NCBI GenBank assembly: GCA_958369225.1
Contig: CATXID010000001.1
Coordinates: forward strand, 558,001 to 622,000
Direction of reading: 5' to 3'
DNA length: 64,000 bases
Source: an uncultured Collinsella sp.
GTDB lineage: Bacteria > Actinomycetota > Coriobacteriia > Coriobacteriales > Coriobacteriaceae
Under the pieces are notes generated by a model, which saw only the letters and a program-made list of their open reading frames with translations, was not told where the DNA came from and ran no database searches. Below, in pieces: positions 44,433 through 53,500 of this stretch. Within the stretch, counting starts at the first letter, position 1, and the number at the start of each line of letters is the position of its first letter. The position numbers and the translations under genes were made by a program.

Positions 44433-45401
44433 ATGTCAACACTACTCGCCGATAAATACGAGGCTCGCAAGGCCGAGGTCAATGCTCGCTTTGAGCAGCT
44501 TCGCGCTAACGAGGAGGAGCTCAACCGAATCTTTGCCAAGATCTACAACATGGAGGGCGAGGTGCCCATCGAGGTCGAGGATAAGTACGTGTCGGTGGCA
44601 CGCATCTTCGACACCGCCGACGAGATCCCCGAGAGCTATAAGGGCAACAAGTATGTGCGCACCAAGCGCGACGAGATCACCTCGCTCATGAGCTATGCCG
44701 TGGGCTGCATGTTCGGCCGCTATTCGCTGGACGTGGACGGTCTGGTTCTGGCCGACCAGGGTGCCACGGTCTCTGACTATCTGGCCAAGATGCCCGATCC
44801 CGAGAATGTGACCTTTATGCCAGATAGCGACAACGTGCTGCCTATCACCGATGACGAATACTTTGACGACGACATCGTGCGTTACTTTATCGACTTTGTG
44901 CGCACCGTGTATGGCGAGGAGACGCTCGAGCAGAACCTGGCCTTTATTGCCGAGGCGCTCGGCGGCAAAGGCACCTCGCGCGAGGTAATTCGCACCTACT
45001 TTTTGAAGGACTTCTTTAAGGACCACTGCCAGACCTATAAGAAGCGCCCTATTTATTGGCTGTTCGATTCGGGCAAGAAGGGCGGCTTTAGGGCGTTGGT
45101 CTACATGTATCGCTATCGCCCTGATTTGTTGGCGCTGATTCGTACGGGTTATATCCATCCTCAGCAAGAACGTTACCGCAATCGGCTGATGTGGATTGCC
45201 GACCAGATGGAGGTAAGCGACAGCCGTGATCGTGCTCGTCTTGCTAAGGAACAAAAGCGCATAAGCGACCAAGCTGCCGAGCTCGTGAGCTACGAGGAGA
45301 AGGTCCATCACCTTGCAGACCAAATGATTGAGATTGATTTGGATGACGGCGCTAAGGTTAATTACGCCAAGTTCCAGGACGTCCTCGCCAAAATCAAATA
45401 G
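44433..45401 (+). CDS. pglX: PglX C-terminal part (interrupted gene)
   Basis: The 322-aa piece matches the C-terminal third of PglX: ARFEQLRANEEELNRIFAKIYNMEGEVPIEVEDKYVSV, then SLMSYAVGCMFGRYSLDVDGL and DDDIVRYFIDFVRTVYGEE, TYFLKDFFKDHCQTYKKRPIYWLFDSGKKGGFRALVYMYRY. It holds no methyltransferase motif. Together with the N-terminal part it gives 1171 aa, the normal PglX length. The chosen ATG 44433 has only GGGTG upstream, so its translation may be weak or depend on read-through. The upstream reading frame from 44286 is not PglX-like. Confidence 0.88.
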   Translation: MSTLLADKYEARKAEVNARFEQLRANEEELNRIFAKIYNMEGEVPIEVEDKYVSVARIFDTADEIPESYKGNKYVRTKRDEITSLMSYAVGCMFGRYSLDVDGLVLADQGATVSDYLAKMPDPENVTFMPDSDNVLPITDDEYFDDDIVRYFIDFVRTVYGEETLEQNLAFIAEALGGKGTSREVIRTYFLKDFFKDHCQTYKKRPIYWLFDSGKKGGFRALVYMYRYRPDLLALIRTGYIHPQQERYRNRLMWIADQMEVSDSRDRARLAKEQKRISDQAAELVSYEEKVHHLADQMIEIDLDDGAKVNYAKFQDVLAKIK

Positions 45402-45433
45402 CCGTCTGCGTGCTAGAAGTCGAAAGAGCCGCT

Positions 45434-47389
45434 ATGGGATCATTGGTAAACAACAATCAGATCATTCGAATCGATAGCAATCTTCTGCTCGATCCAGCCA
45501 TGTGCGATGCGTACATGGACGGTTCCTACCTATGCTTGACCCCCAATGAGTTCAACATCTTGTTTTGTATGGCTCAAAAACCGGGTCATGCATTTTCTCG
45601 CCAAGAGCTGTTTGTTGCGGCATTTGGCCACGATGACCCTAAGTCGCATCGAGTGCTCGATAGCCATATCAAGAACATTCGCAAGAAACTGAAAGAAGAT
45701 GCCCGCAACGCTCGTTGGCTTAAGGGCGTTCACGGTTATGGCTATCGTCTCGATTTTGCTCCGGGATTTGAGCCTGAGGTGTGCGTTGGTGAGGGCGGGC
45801 GTGTATTTCGTTCTGCGCATGGCGACCGTGTGCTTGTCGTTGATTCTGAGAACCGTATTGTTCAGCTCGATGGCGAGGAACTCGCGCTTACGCCAATTGA
45901 ATATAGTGTCTTGAATGCACTTACGACTAGGTCAAGCGTTGAGATTTCAAATGAGGAACTGTCGCAGATCTCGATGGGCGTTGGCTTCGCCGAATCGAAT
46001 AGAGCTCTAGCTTCGCATGTTAAAAACCTCCGTAAGAAACTGGGAGATGAGGTAAAGAATCCCCTGTGGATTAAAACGGTGCATGGTTTTGGCTATCGGT
46101 TTTTGGGTGCCGAAGAAACTCCCGAGCCGCATGAAGAGCAAATACTAGATGACACCCTAGTCGAGCTTTCCGAGCAGCTGCAAATGGCGTTTGAGGCAAC
46201 GTCCGGTTCCATTCTTTTGTGGCATGACGTTGGGGGCGCGTATGCGGATGTCGTCGGACAGCTTTTGTTGCCCGATGATGTCGTGTTGATTCGCGAGGAT
46301 GCTGCTAACAAATTTGAGACCATCCGAGCCATTAACGAACTCGGTTTTGACGAGCGAGCGCTATTCTATCGGTCGTCACCGTGCGTTGTCGATGCAAATG
46401 ACTGGTTTGCAGACGTTGAAGCAAGCGCCGAGAGCTTTGTCCCTGAGGCGCATGTTGAGGCGATTGAGACACGAGAAGTCGTCGCCGATGTCGATGAATG
46501 CGGGCCGGCCGCGGCAGCTCCGCGCGCTGCTGTGGCTGAAGACGTACATCCCCAGCCGTTCCATGGCGAGCATGTTGATACCGGATCTGAAGGCGTCATG
46601 GCCAGTGAGCCAACTCTTCCCAAGCTTGATGAGGATTGGTATCTGCTTTCCCAGTTTGCGGAGCTGGCGGGATGCTCGCCCGACGAAACGCTCAAGCTGG
46701 AATTGTTTGCCTATCAAACGGGGTTCGCGCTTTACGCTGACTGCGCCTGCAGAGGTAGGGGTGTAAGCCAGACAGATTTCTACCTGTCTTTGATGCATGG
46801 AGCTATCGTCGAGCACGATAGCCTGCCTCAATCCATGTTGAACTGTATGTCCTTTAAAAACATGGTCTATCGAGCCATTAGGTCGGGCGACTTGCTTGAC
46901 TACGATGAGTCGAGCTGGATTACGCGCGATGGTCTTAATGAGCTTGATATTAGGGATGCCGATTTGCGCAGCTTTGCTTTGGATGCTATCGAGCGTGGCG
47001 CTGATGACGGCACGCCGTACTTTACCGTGCCGTGGCTTAGGCGCTGCGCATCCGATTTGCCCTTACTCGAGTATGGTCTATCCGATGCATTTTACGAAAG
47101 CGCCCTCTTGTCGCAGGAGGACTTGTTGGGCCACGGAAACCTTGTGGGCATTAAGCTCTTTGCGCCACGCGGCCATTCCATGAAGGGCCGTGATTTTATC
47201 CAGGCGGTGGTGGCGCGCGAGATATCGATCGATATCGACGATCTTGTCGGCTTGCTTTCGGAAGAGTACGGCGTAGTGGTTCCGCGTGCACAGCTCATCC
47301 AGATAATTCGTAAGTCGGACTTGTTTTATTCAAGCGCTAGCGAGCGCGTATTTGTTAGCCATGACCAGTTTGTACTAGAAGTGGAGTAA
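45434..47389 (+). CDS. BREX-associated tandem winged-helix protein with PglZ-N-like domain
   Basis: The 651-aa protein has two OmpR/PhoB-type winged helices: residues about 32-107 (LTPNEFNILFCMA...HIKNIRKKLK...GVHGYGYRL) and 149-224 (LTPIEYSVLNAL...HVKNLRKKLG...TVHGFGYRF). There is no receiver domain. Residues about 242-337 align with the first 100 residues of the PglZ encoded downstream: both share ILLWHD/IVVWHD, LLLP/LELP, RED/DRE, LFYR/LIYR and the block DWFADVEA/DWLADVEA. An acidic Ala-rich linker and a helical region follow, then a C-terminal segment LLSEEYGVVVPRAQLIQIIRKSDLFY. No known BREX component has this make-up as far as I recognise. It may bind DNA, the PglZ partner, or regulate the locus. 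GTG 45410 is an alternative start. Confidence 0.75.
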   Translation: MGSLVNNNQIIRIDSNLLLDPAMCDAYMDGSYLCLTPNEFNILFCMAQKPGHAFSRQELFVAAFGHDDPKSHRVLDSHIKNIRKKLKEDARNARWLKGVHGYGYRLDFAPGFEPEVCVGEGGRVFRSAHGDRVLVVDSENRIVQLDGEELALTPIEYSVLNALTTRSSVEISNEELSQISMGVGFAESNRALASHVKNLRKKLGDEVKNPLWIKTVHGFGYRFLGAEETPEPHEEQILDDTLVELSEQLQMAFEATSGSILLWHDVGGAYADVVGQLLLPDDVVLIREDAANKFETIRAINELGFDERALFYRSSPCVVDANDWFADVEASAESFVPEAHVEAIETREVVADVDECGPAAAAPRAAVAEDVHPQPFHGEHVDTGSEGVMASEPTLPKLDEDWYLLSQFAELAGCSPDETLKLELFAYQTGFALYADCACRGRGVSQTDFYLSLMHGAIVEHDSLPQSMLNCMSFKNMVYRAIRSGDLLDYDESSWITRDGLNELDIRDADLRSFALDAIERGADDGTPYFTVPWLRRCASDLPLLEYGLSDAFYESALLSQEDLLGHGNLVGIKLFAPRGHSMKGRDFIQAVVAREISIDIDDLVGLLSEEYGVVVPRAQLIQIIRKSDLFYSSASERVFVSHDQFVLEVE

Positions 47390-47393
47390 GACA

Positions 47394-48617
47394 ATGGAAA
47401 TGGAAAAGTTCATCAACACGGGTATTGCTGAGGGCTGGGTTCGCAAAACCGACAATAGCGAGCGCAAGTTTATTAACGGTCAGAACCAGGATTGTCCAAT
47501 TTACGAGGTGCGCGTCGATAAGTTGCATTTCAATGTGCAGAATGGACGAATTGCTACCTTCATTTCGCGCTATCAGGCAGAGCATCCCGAGGGCCTGCCT
47601 CAGGATCAAACGGAGCTCGATAACCTCATTGCGGGTATGGTCGAGGCGGATAACCCCAAGCATCTTAAGACGACCATGTTGGATATTAAAAACAAGGGCC
47701 AACAACAATCTGCGATCATCTTGACCAACGGCGTTGTCATTGACGGTAACCGTCGTTTTACCTGCTTGCGTAAGTTGTCTGCTGCCGAGAACACCCTTCG
47801 CATGCTGCGCTGCTGTGTGTTCCCCGATACCTATGACGAAAATGCCATTAAGGGCCTTGAGCTCGAGATTCAGCTGGGCGAGGACACCAAACAGGAATAT
47901 GATGCCATCTCTCGTCTGGTAGATATCGATAGGTGGGTCAATGAAGGGCGTATGACGGCAGAAGAATATGCCAAGCATGCCAATATGAAGCAGAGCGAAA
48001 TGAAGAACAGTCTCGCTCAAATCGATATGTTGAAAGATTTTCTTGAGTTCTGCGAGGCTCCCGGCGCATTTCATATTGCCCAGGACCTTAAGTTGCAAGG
48101 CCCTATCGAGTCGCTTACGACCAGGCTTGGTAAGGTCAAGAACAAGGACGATCGAGAAGAGATTAAAAATGCCGTGTTTGCAAATTTGTTGTGTCAGACG
48201 CTCGGTGACCGCACGCGTGAGGTGCGCGAGTTTATCGATAATTTGATTGATGACGACAAGCTGCGCGAAGAGCAGCTGGATTATACCGTTGAGGTTTTGG
48301 AAAGGCTTGAGGAAAAGCCCGAAGACGTGGTTGTCACTACGGAATATCTTCGCGATACGTTTGGCTCTGACACGCGTTTGAAAGAGGGGATGAAGGCGTC
48401 TAGAACCGTTGCCCGCACGAAGGCCGGCAATCGTAACATCAAAAACGGACAAGTGCGCGCCGTCCGCAACGCACTCTCGAATGTTGGCGAAGTTGACGTG
48501 GAAATACTACACAAACTGGAGCCCGAACAACTTGCCAATATGCAGGATGGGCTGCAGTCCCTTCTTGAGAAAGCCCAGGAAGTTCTCGATGTCGTCCAAA
48601 AAACTCTAGAAGGCTAA
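47394..48617 (+). CDS. ParB/Srx-like nuclease-domain protein of the BREX locus
   Basis: The 407-aa protein has a ParB-like core: YEVRVDKLHFNVQNGRI at the start and AIILTNGVVIDGNRRFTCLRKL (about residues 103-125), where DGNRR equals the conserved nucleotide-binding GxxR motif of ParB/sulfiredoxin folds. A helical middle (MTAEEYAKHANMKQSEMKNSLAQIDML) resembles the ParB helix-turn-helix region, and the C-terminus has coiled-coil character. ParB folds bind CTP or ATP and can act as DNA clamps or nucleases. It is positioned four bases after the preceding gene and three before the helicase, so it belongs to the operon. Confidence 0.75.
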   Translation: MEMEKFINTGIAEGWVRKTDNSERKFINGQNQDCPIYEVRVDKLHFNVQNGRIATFISRYQAEHPEGLPQDQTELDNLIAGMVEADNPKHLKTTMLDIKNKGQQQSAIILTNGVVIDGNRRFTCLRKLSAAENTLRMLRCCVFPDTYDENAIKGLELEIQLGEDTKQEYDAISRLVDIDRWVNEGRMTAEEYAKHANMKQSEMKNSLAQIDMLKDFLEFCEAPGAFHIAQDLKLQGPIESLTTRLGKVKNKDDREEIKNAVFANLLCQTLGDRTREVREFIDNLIDDDKLREEQLDYTVEVLERLEEKPEDVVVTTEYLRDTFGSDTRLKEGMKASRTVARTKAGNRNIKNGQVRAVRNALSNVGEVDVEILHKLEPEQLANMQDGLQSLLEKAQEVLDVVQKTLEG

Positions 48618-48620
48618 GCA

Positions 48621-50498
48621 ATGCGTTTATATCAGCGAGGCGGACAAATCTATCTTGATCCCGAGCCTCTCGATGCCGACTCTCTGCGTCGCAATGCTCG
48701 CTTTAAGATGACCTGCAGGGCATACGTCAGATGTGTCGTTAAGGGTCATATTTTGCTTGAAGAGATCGGCAACTATACGGAGTTCGAAAAGATTGTTGGC
48801 AAGTTATCGAAGGTTGCCAGCCGTCTTGGTGTGGCGCTATCGGTCGATGAGGACCTTCAGGACGGCTTTACGCAGATTCGCGAACTTGCCGAGCAACGTT
48901 CGCGTTTGGGGAATGAGATCAAACGCGGCGATCACAAGCACGATGCCCATCTCGCAGAGTTCTCGGAGGTCGTCGATGCCGCCATGGTGCGTCCGCTAAA
49001 GGATCGTCAGATGCGCGACGCGTTTTTCTTGGCAACGATGGGACGTGCGGGAAACTTCTCGGTGCCGGGGTCGGGTAAAACGGCGACCGTGCTGGGTGCA
49101 TTTGCCTTTTTGGCGGCCCGCAGCATGGTCGATCGCATTATGGTCGTGTGCCCAAAAAACGCATTTGATTCCTGGGCGACGGAGTGGGGACTGTGCTTTG
49201 GTGATAAGCGGCCGCTCAGCTTGTTTACGACGCAAGACGATGCTTACCGAAAGCTTGGTAAGTCTGACCGTCGGAGCTATATTCGCGCTCGTGTGGGCGG
49301 TTGCAATTTGCTGCTTGTGAATTACGAGGCGGCTATTGGCGTTGCCGAGGAACTCAGTAAGGTCGCTGGAAATCGTACGCTTTTGGTGTTCGACGAAATC
49401 CATCGCGTTAAGCGCGTTGGCGGAAAGCAAGCTAACGCGGCTCTCGTGGTTTCCAAGAGTGCTCCCTATACGTTTGCCCTGACGGGCACGCCAATTCCTA
49501 ACGGATATATCGATATTTACAATATGTTGCACATTCTGTATCCGCGGGAGTATGACAACTTTTTTGGCTTTGAGAAAAGCGAGCTCAAAAATGCCGAGGA
49601 CTCGGACATTGAGCTCGTGAACAACAAGCTGCAGCCGTTTTATTGCCGTACGACCAAGGATGACCTAGGCGTCCCGAGGGCTGAGCCCGACGAGCTTATC
49701 AAGGTGTCGTCTGGCGAGCGTACGAATCTACTGCTCGGCGTTATTAAAAACCGTTACCGTCGCAACAAGCTGACCTTGATGCTGCGTGTGCTGCAGATGG
49801 AAAACGATCCGATTGACCTGCTCGAAACGCTTAATCCCGAAGACTATCGTTGGATTATCGAAGAAGACGAGGAGACCGGCGAGGTCGATGCCGTCGACTA
49901 CTCCGATAAGATTGTGGGCATGATTCGATCTGCCGGGGCATCGAGCAAACGTGCTCGATGCTGCTCTCTTATTGGCGACTTGGTGGCACAGGGGCGCTCG
50001 GTTATCGTCTGGTGCATTTTCATCAAGAGCATGTCCGATCTTCAGCGCGGTCTGGCTGGTATGGGGATTGAGGCGCGTACGATTAACGGCCAGGATGACC
50101 TTGTCTGTCGTTCGGCAGACCTGGATGACTTTAGGGCTGGCAAGTTTCCCGTACTCATTACCAATCCTCATACGCTTGCCGAGTCTGTCTCGCTGCATTC
50201 GATTTGTCACGATGCCGTGTACTACGAGTACAGCTTTAATCTGGTTCATTTGCTGCAGTCCCGCGATCGAATCCACCGTTTGGGCCTGCCGCAAGATCAG
50301 CAGACAAGGTACTACTACCTTTCGGAAGATTACGACCTTGGAAAACCCGATCCATGGTCGCTTGACGAGGAAATATATACTCGCCTGCGCGAAAAAGAGA
50401 ACACCATGCTCAGGTGTATTGATTCCGAAATACTCGAGACGCAGCCTACCTCTCAAGAGGATTTGGATGCTATTTTCGCCGGTTTGTTTGATGACTAG
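48621..50498 (+). CDS. SNF2/DEAD-type helicase of the BREX locus
   Basis: The 625-aa superfamily 2 ATPase has Walker A FSVPGSGKTATVLGAF (about residue 150), motif II VFDEIHRVK (about 258), motif III FALTGTPIPNGY, and in the second RecA domain VIVWCIFIKSMSDLQRGL, AESVSLH and motif VI QSRDRIHRLGLPQ. This is the SNF2-like pattern of dsDNA translocases. It is smaller than the BrxHII/DISARM-type helicases (over 900 aa) that occur in BREX types 3 and 5. It may move along phage DNA to activate the system; this is inference. Confidence 0.87.
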   Translation: MRLYQRGGQIYLDPEPLDADSLRRNARFKMTCRAYVRCVVKGHILLEEIGNYTEFEKIVGKLSKVASRLGVALSVDEDLQDGFTQIRELAEQRSRLGNEIKRGDHKHDAHLAEFSEVVDAAMVRPLKDRQMRDAFFLATMGRAGNFSVPGSGKTATVLGAFAFLAARSMVDRIMVVCPKNAFDSWATEWGLCFGDKRPLSLFTTQDDAYRKLGKSDRRSYIRARVGGCNLLLVNYEAAIGVAEELSKVAGNRTLLVFDEIHRVKRVGGKQANAALVVSKSAPYTFALTGTPIPNGYIDIYNMLHILYPREYDNFFGFEKSELKNAEDSDIELVNNKLQPFYCRTTKDDLGVPRAEPDELIKVSSGERTNLLLGVIKNRYRRNKLTLMLRVLQMENDPIDLLETLNPEDYRWIIEEDEETGEVDAVDYSDKIVGMIRSAGASSKRARCCSLIGDLVAQGRSVIVWCIFIKSMSDLQRGLAGMGIEARTINGQDDLVCRSADLDDFRAGKFPVLITNPHTLAESVSLHSICHDAVYYEYSFNLVHLLQSRDRIHRLGLPQDQQTRYYYLSEDYDLGKPDPWSLDEEIYTRLREKENTMLRCIDSEILETQPTSQEDLDAIFAGLFDD

Positions 50499-50513
50499 TT
50501 TTGAGAGTTTGCC

Positions 50514-53135
50514 ATGAAGCTTGCAGATATTACATCCGAGCTGCTGCATTTGTTTGCAGGTCAGGACGCCGATTGCGGGGGCGCCATTGTTGTATGGCAT
50601 GATCCGTCCGGTGAATTTGAGGATATGCTTGCAGATTTGGAGCTGCCGGGCGTCAGCGTTCTCGTTGATCGCGAGGGTGGTCGGTTTGCTATCAAGCGTA
50701 AGCTCAATGGTGACTTGGGCGGACGTAAGGTGCTTATATATCGTCGCTGCGTAGGGGAGCCGTCTGGCGATTGGCTGGCGGATGTTGAAGCGCGTTGCGT
50801 CCCGTTTGCCGCCGACTATGTTTCTGTGCAGCTACGCGAGATCGGCGCGGTTGATTCGTATGAGATGCGCGCGGCGCTTGAATCCCATAAAGCTTTTTTT
50901 GCCAAGCGCCGCAACGTTATAAAGCTCAACAAGTTGCTACATTCATCGAGAGAAGTCGCTGTTGAGACCGTCGATGAGCTTGAACTTGGCATTTTGGCTA
51001 CCTGCTTGGGTGTCAGCGAGCTCGATCCCGCGGCAATCGTATCAGGCTATTTGGCACTCCTGCACGAGGGCAATGCTGATCAGGTGGTTGTCCTACTTGC
51101 TGAATATGAGATGAATGGCTATTTCTGCGAGCTCATTCGTCATTGGTGTGGTTTTGAGGGGAACGCGCTCGAGCTATCTCGTGTTCCCGAGTTGCTGGTC
51201 CACGTGTTGCTCACCGCCTGCTCACGGTCGGTGACGGGTGGATGTCTGGACGCGCTGTCGGGACGCTTCTCTTCCCAGGCTGTTCACGCCGCGTTCTGCC
51301 GCGCTTGCGTTGATCATTGGGTTCGTGGCGGTAATCGTCTATTGCTGTTGAGTATGACAACGGCGGTAGAGCGTGAGCTTGAGCTTGGAAAGATACTCGC
51401 TGACGTTGGTCTTGACTGTATTGCCGGAGCCGACGTCTTTCCCTGCATCGATGCCGCCATTCTGCGCATGCTGTTTGAGCGGGTACGTCTGTCTGTGGAT
51501 GCTGCTGATGAGGTTTTGTCGGTCGTCGTCTCTCGTCGCGGATCGCTCTGGTATGAGGAACTTGCCTGCTATTATCGCGGCGTTTCGGCTGCAGCTCATA
51601 TGCAGCGTTTTTATCGCGACCATGTAGAGGGTTTTGCGGGCATGGGGGCTTTGGCCCTTTGGGGTTCTTATGTCAGCGATTTCTATCGCATGGACGCTTG
51701 GTACCGTGAGCTGGTGACAGAGTTCGCCGGTGCCTTTAGAGCGGGGGAGTACGAGCTCGATGAAGACTTCCGCGCCTGCTTTGAGTCGATGGAAGCTTTG
51801 TATAAAGGCTGGTTTCTTAAGGAGCTCTCTCGCCGTTGGGCAAGCGCATCGGGCGACGCATTGGGCTTGCAGGGATATGTGAAAGGTATTCCGCGTCAGG
51901 TTGATTTTGATCTGAGCTACGTTGAGCCCGCGAATCGCCGCGGAAAGCGTATTTGGGTCATCGTATCTGATGCTTTGCGCTATGAGGTTGCTGCAGAACT
52001 CGCCGAGCGTCTTGAGCGCGAGACAAAGGGTCAGTGCGAGCTTGGTGCCGTGCAAGGCGTGTTTCCTTCGATAACCAGATGCGGTATGGCTGCCTTGTTG
52101 CCTCATGGAACGATGCGTTACGAGGCATGCGGAGAGGCAGGATCGGGCTTTGGCGTGCTTGTTGACGGGGGGCGCGTCGATACCATCGAATCCCGCCAAA
52201 AGGTGATTGGCAAGCATTATGAGGGCGCTGTTGCGGTTCGCTATGACCGTTTTGTCGGCGAGATGGACCGTGCCGAACGCAAGAAAGCCGTGGGAGACGC
52301 GAACGTTGTCTATATCTATCACGATCTCATTGATGCCATTGGTGACAAGGCCGCAACCGAGCGCAGGGCGTTTCATGCCTGCGATGAAACAATTGACGAG
52401 TTATCGGTGCTGGTCAAGCTCATTGTGCGTGAGTTTATGTCGTCTCGAATCGTCATTACGGCAGATCATGGGTTTCTGTATACCGCAGAGCCGCTTGCCG
52501 AATATGATCATACGAGTGTTGCGGACGTGGCGGGTGACGTCATTGAGGCTGGACGCCGCTGGGCTGTTGCCTCGAGCGATTCTGAGTCCGATACGCTGCT
52601 TAAGGTTGCTCTACCCGCTTCTGCTGGTAGCCTCGTGGGCTTTTCGCCACGTGAATGCGTGCGTTTGCGACGTCCCGGCGGAGGCGAGAACTTTGTCCAT
52701 GGCGGCATCTCATTGCAGGAGATGTGTGTGCCGGTCTTGACCTTTAGCAATAAGCGCGCCGGAACGCGTGGCTTTGTCGCATCGAGCCCCGTTGGCTTGT
52801 CCCTCGTTACGCAACTTGAATCCATCTCGAATACGTCTTTCTTCCTGGAATTTCTGCAAGATGAGGCGGTGGTCGGCAAGATTCTTCCTGCGAACTATGA
52901 AGTGTTTGTTGTCGATCGCAGCGGAAACCCTGTAACCGACATTGCAAGAATCGTAGCCGATTTGACTGAAGTCGATGCGAGGGCGCGCCGCTTTAAGGTA
53001 ATGCTGACGGTGCGTCCAACCGTTGAACTTGATGAACGCGCGGAGTATGCACTTTGCCTGAAAAACGCGGATAGCGGCGAAGAGCGTGTTCTTCAGACGC
53101 TGCACTTCCATGTTTATCTGGGTCGTGAATGGTAA
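50514..53135 (+). CDS. pglZ: BREX phosphatase-fold protein PglZ
   Basis: The 873-aa protein is of the PglZ family, found in every BREX type. The alkaline-phosphatase-like domain shows IWVIVSDALRYEVAAELAERL (metal Asp, about residue 484), FPSITRCGMAALLPHG, VVYIYHDLIDAIGDK and the metal-binding ITADHGFLY (about 647-655). The N-terminal 100 residues (AIVVWHDPSGEFEDML...DWLADVEA) are shared with the winged-helix protein upstream. A C-terminal beta-rich region follows. It fits the 'type A' PglZ size. ATG with GAGAG upstream; 15 bases after the helicase. Confidence 0.93.
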   Translation: MKLADITSELLHLFAGQDADCGGAIVVWHDPSGEFEDMLADLELPGVSVLVDREGGRFAIKRKLNGDLGGRKVLIYRRCVGEPSGDWLADVEARCVPFAADYVSVQLREIGAVDSYEMRAALESHKAFFAKRRNVIKLNKLLHSSREVAVETVDELELGILATCLGVSELDPAAIVSGYLALLHEGNADQVVVLLAEYEMNGYFCELIRHWCGFEGNALELSRVPELLVHVLLTACSRSVTGGCLDALSGRFSSQAVHAAFCRACVDHWVRGGNRLLLLSMTTAVERELELGKILADVGLDCIAGADVFPCIDAAILRMLFERVRLSVDAADEVLSVVVSRRGSLWYEELACYYRGVSAAAHMQRFYRDHVEGFAGMGALALWGSYVSDFYRMDAWYRELVTEFAGAFRAGEYELDEDFRACFESMEALYKGWFLKELSRRWASASGDALGLQGYVKGIPRQVDFDLSYVEPANRRGKRIWVIVSDALRYEVAAELAERLERETKGQCELGAVQGVFPSITRCGMAALLPHGTMRYEACGEAGSGFGVLVDGGRVDTIESRQKVIGKHYEGAVAVRYDRFVGEMDRAERKKAVGDANVVYIYHDLIDAIGDKAATERRAFHACDETIDELSVLVKLIVREFMSSRIVITADHGFLYTAEPLAEYDHTSVADVAGDVIEAGRRWAVASSDSESDTLLKVALPASAGSLVGFSPRECVRLRRPGGGENFVHGGISLQEMCVPVLTFSNKRAGTRGFVASSPVGLSLVTQLESISNTSFFLEFLQDEAVVGKILPANYEVFVVDRSGNPVTDIARIVADLTEVDARARRFKVMLTVRPTVELDERAEYALCLKNADSGEERVLQTLHFHVYLGREW

Positions 53136-53162
53136 GTGGGGGCTGAATAGGGAGGCTGCATC

Positions 53163-53384
53163 ATGAAGATCGAAGTTGATGTCGGTCAGCTGCGCGAGAG
53201 TCTGCTCGATCGTGCGGGGAGCGCGACGGCCGCGGGCTTTCCGGCTGCCATGCTCGACGTGATGGATATCGAGGACGAGTCGCCCCAAGAGTTCCTAGCC
53301 CGAGCCGAACGCGAAGGCCTCGACCTCTGCGACTTTGCCGTCGATGATGAGGACGACGGCTATGACACGGACGAGGACTGGTAG
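53163..53384 (+). CDS. Small acidic protein after pglZ
   Basis: The 73-aa protein ends in a strongly acidic tail (DFAVDDEDDGYDTDEDW), with an N-terminal amphipathic helix (QLRESLLDRAGSATAAGFPAAMLDVMDIEDESP). ATG follows GGGAGG with good spacing. No family was recognised. It lies 27 bases after pglZ and could be the last gene of the BREX operon or an unrelated resident gene. The acidic tail has the look of a DNA mimic, though nothing confirms that. Confidence 0.65.
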   Translation: MKIEVDVGQLRESLLDRAGSATAAGFPAAMLDVMDIEDESPQEFLARAEREGLDLCDFAVDDEDDGYDTDEDW

Positions 53385-53415
53385 CCGCGATTGAACTTCA
53401 ACCCCATCCCCCTCA

Positions 53416-53488
53416 ATAAGTTGCGGTGGAATAGGGACTGAAATGGCTGTTCAGAAGCCTATTCAGTCCCTATTTCACCGCAACTTAT
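53416..53488. repeat. Long hairpin between convergent genes
   Basis: Arms of about 26 bases (from 53416 and ending 53488, with core GTTGCGGTG.AATAGGGACTGA and one mismatch) enclose an 18-base loop. It lies between the small acidic gene and the converging antiporter gene and may end both transcripts, though no T tract is present. Confidence 0.8.
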
Positions 53489-53500
53489 GGGTGGGGATGG

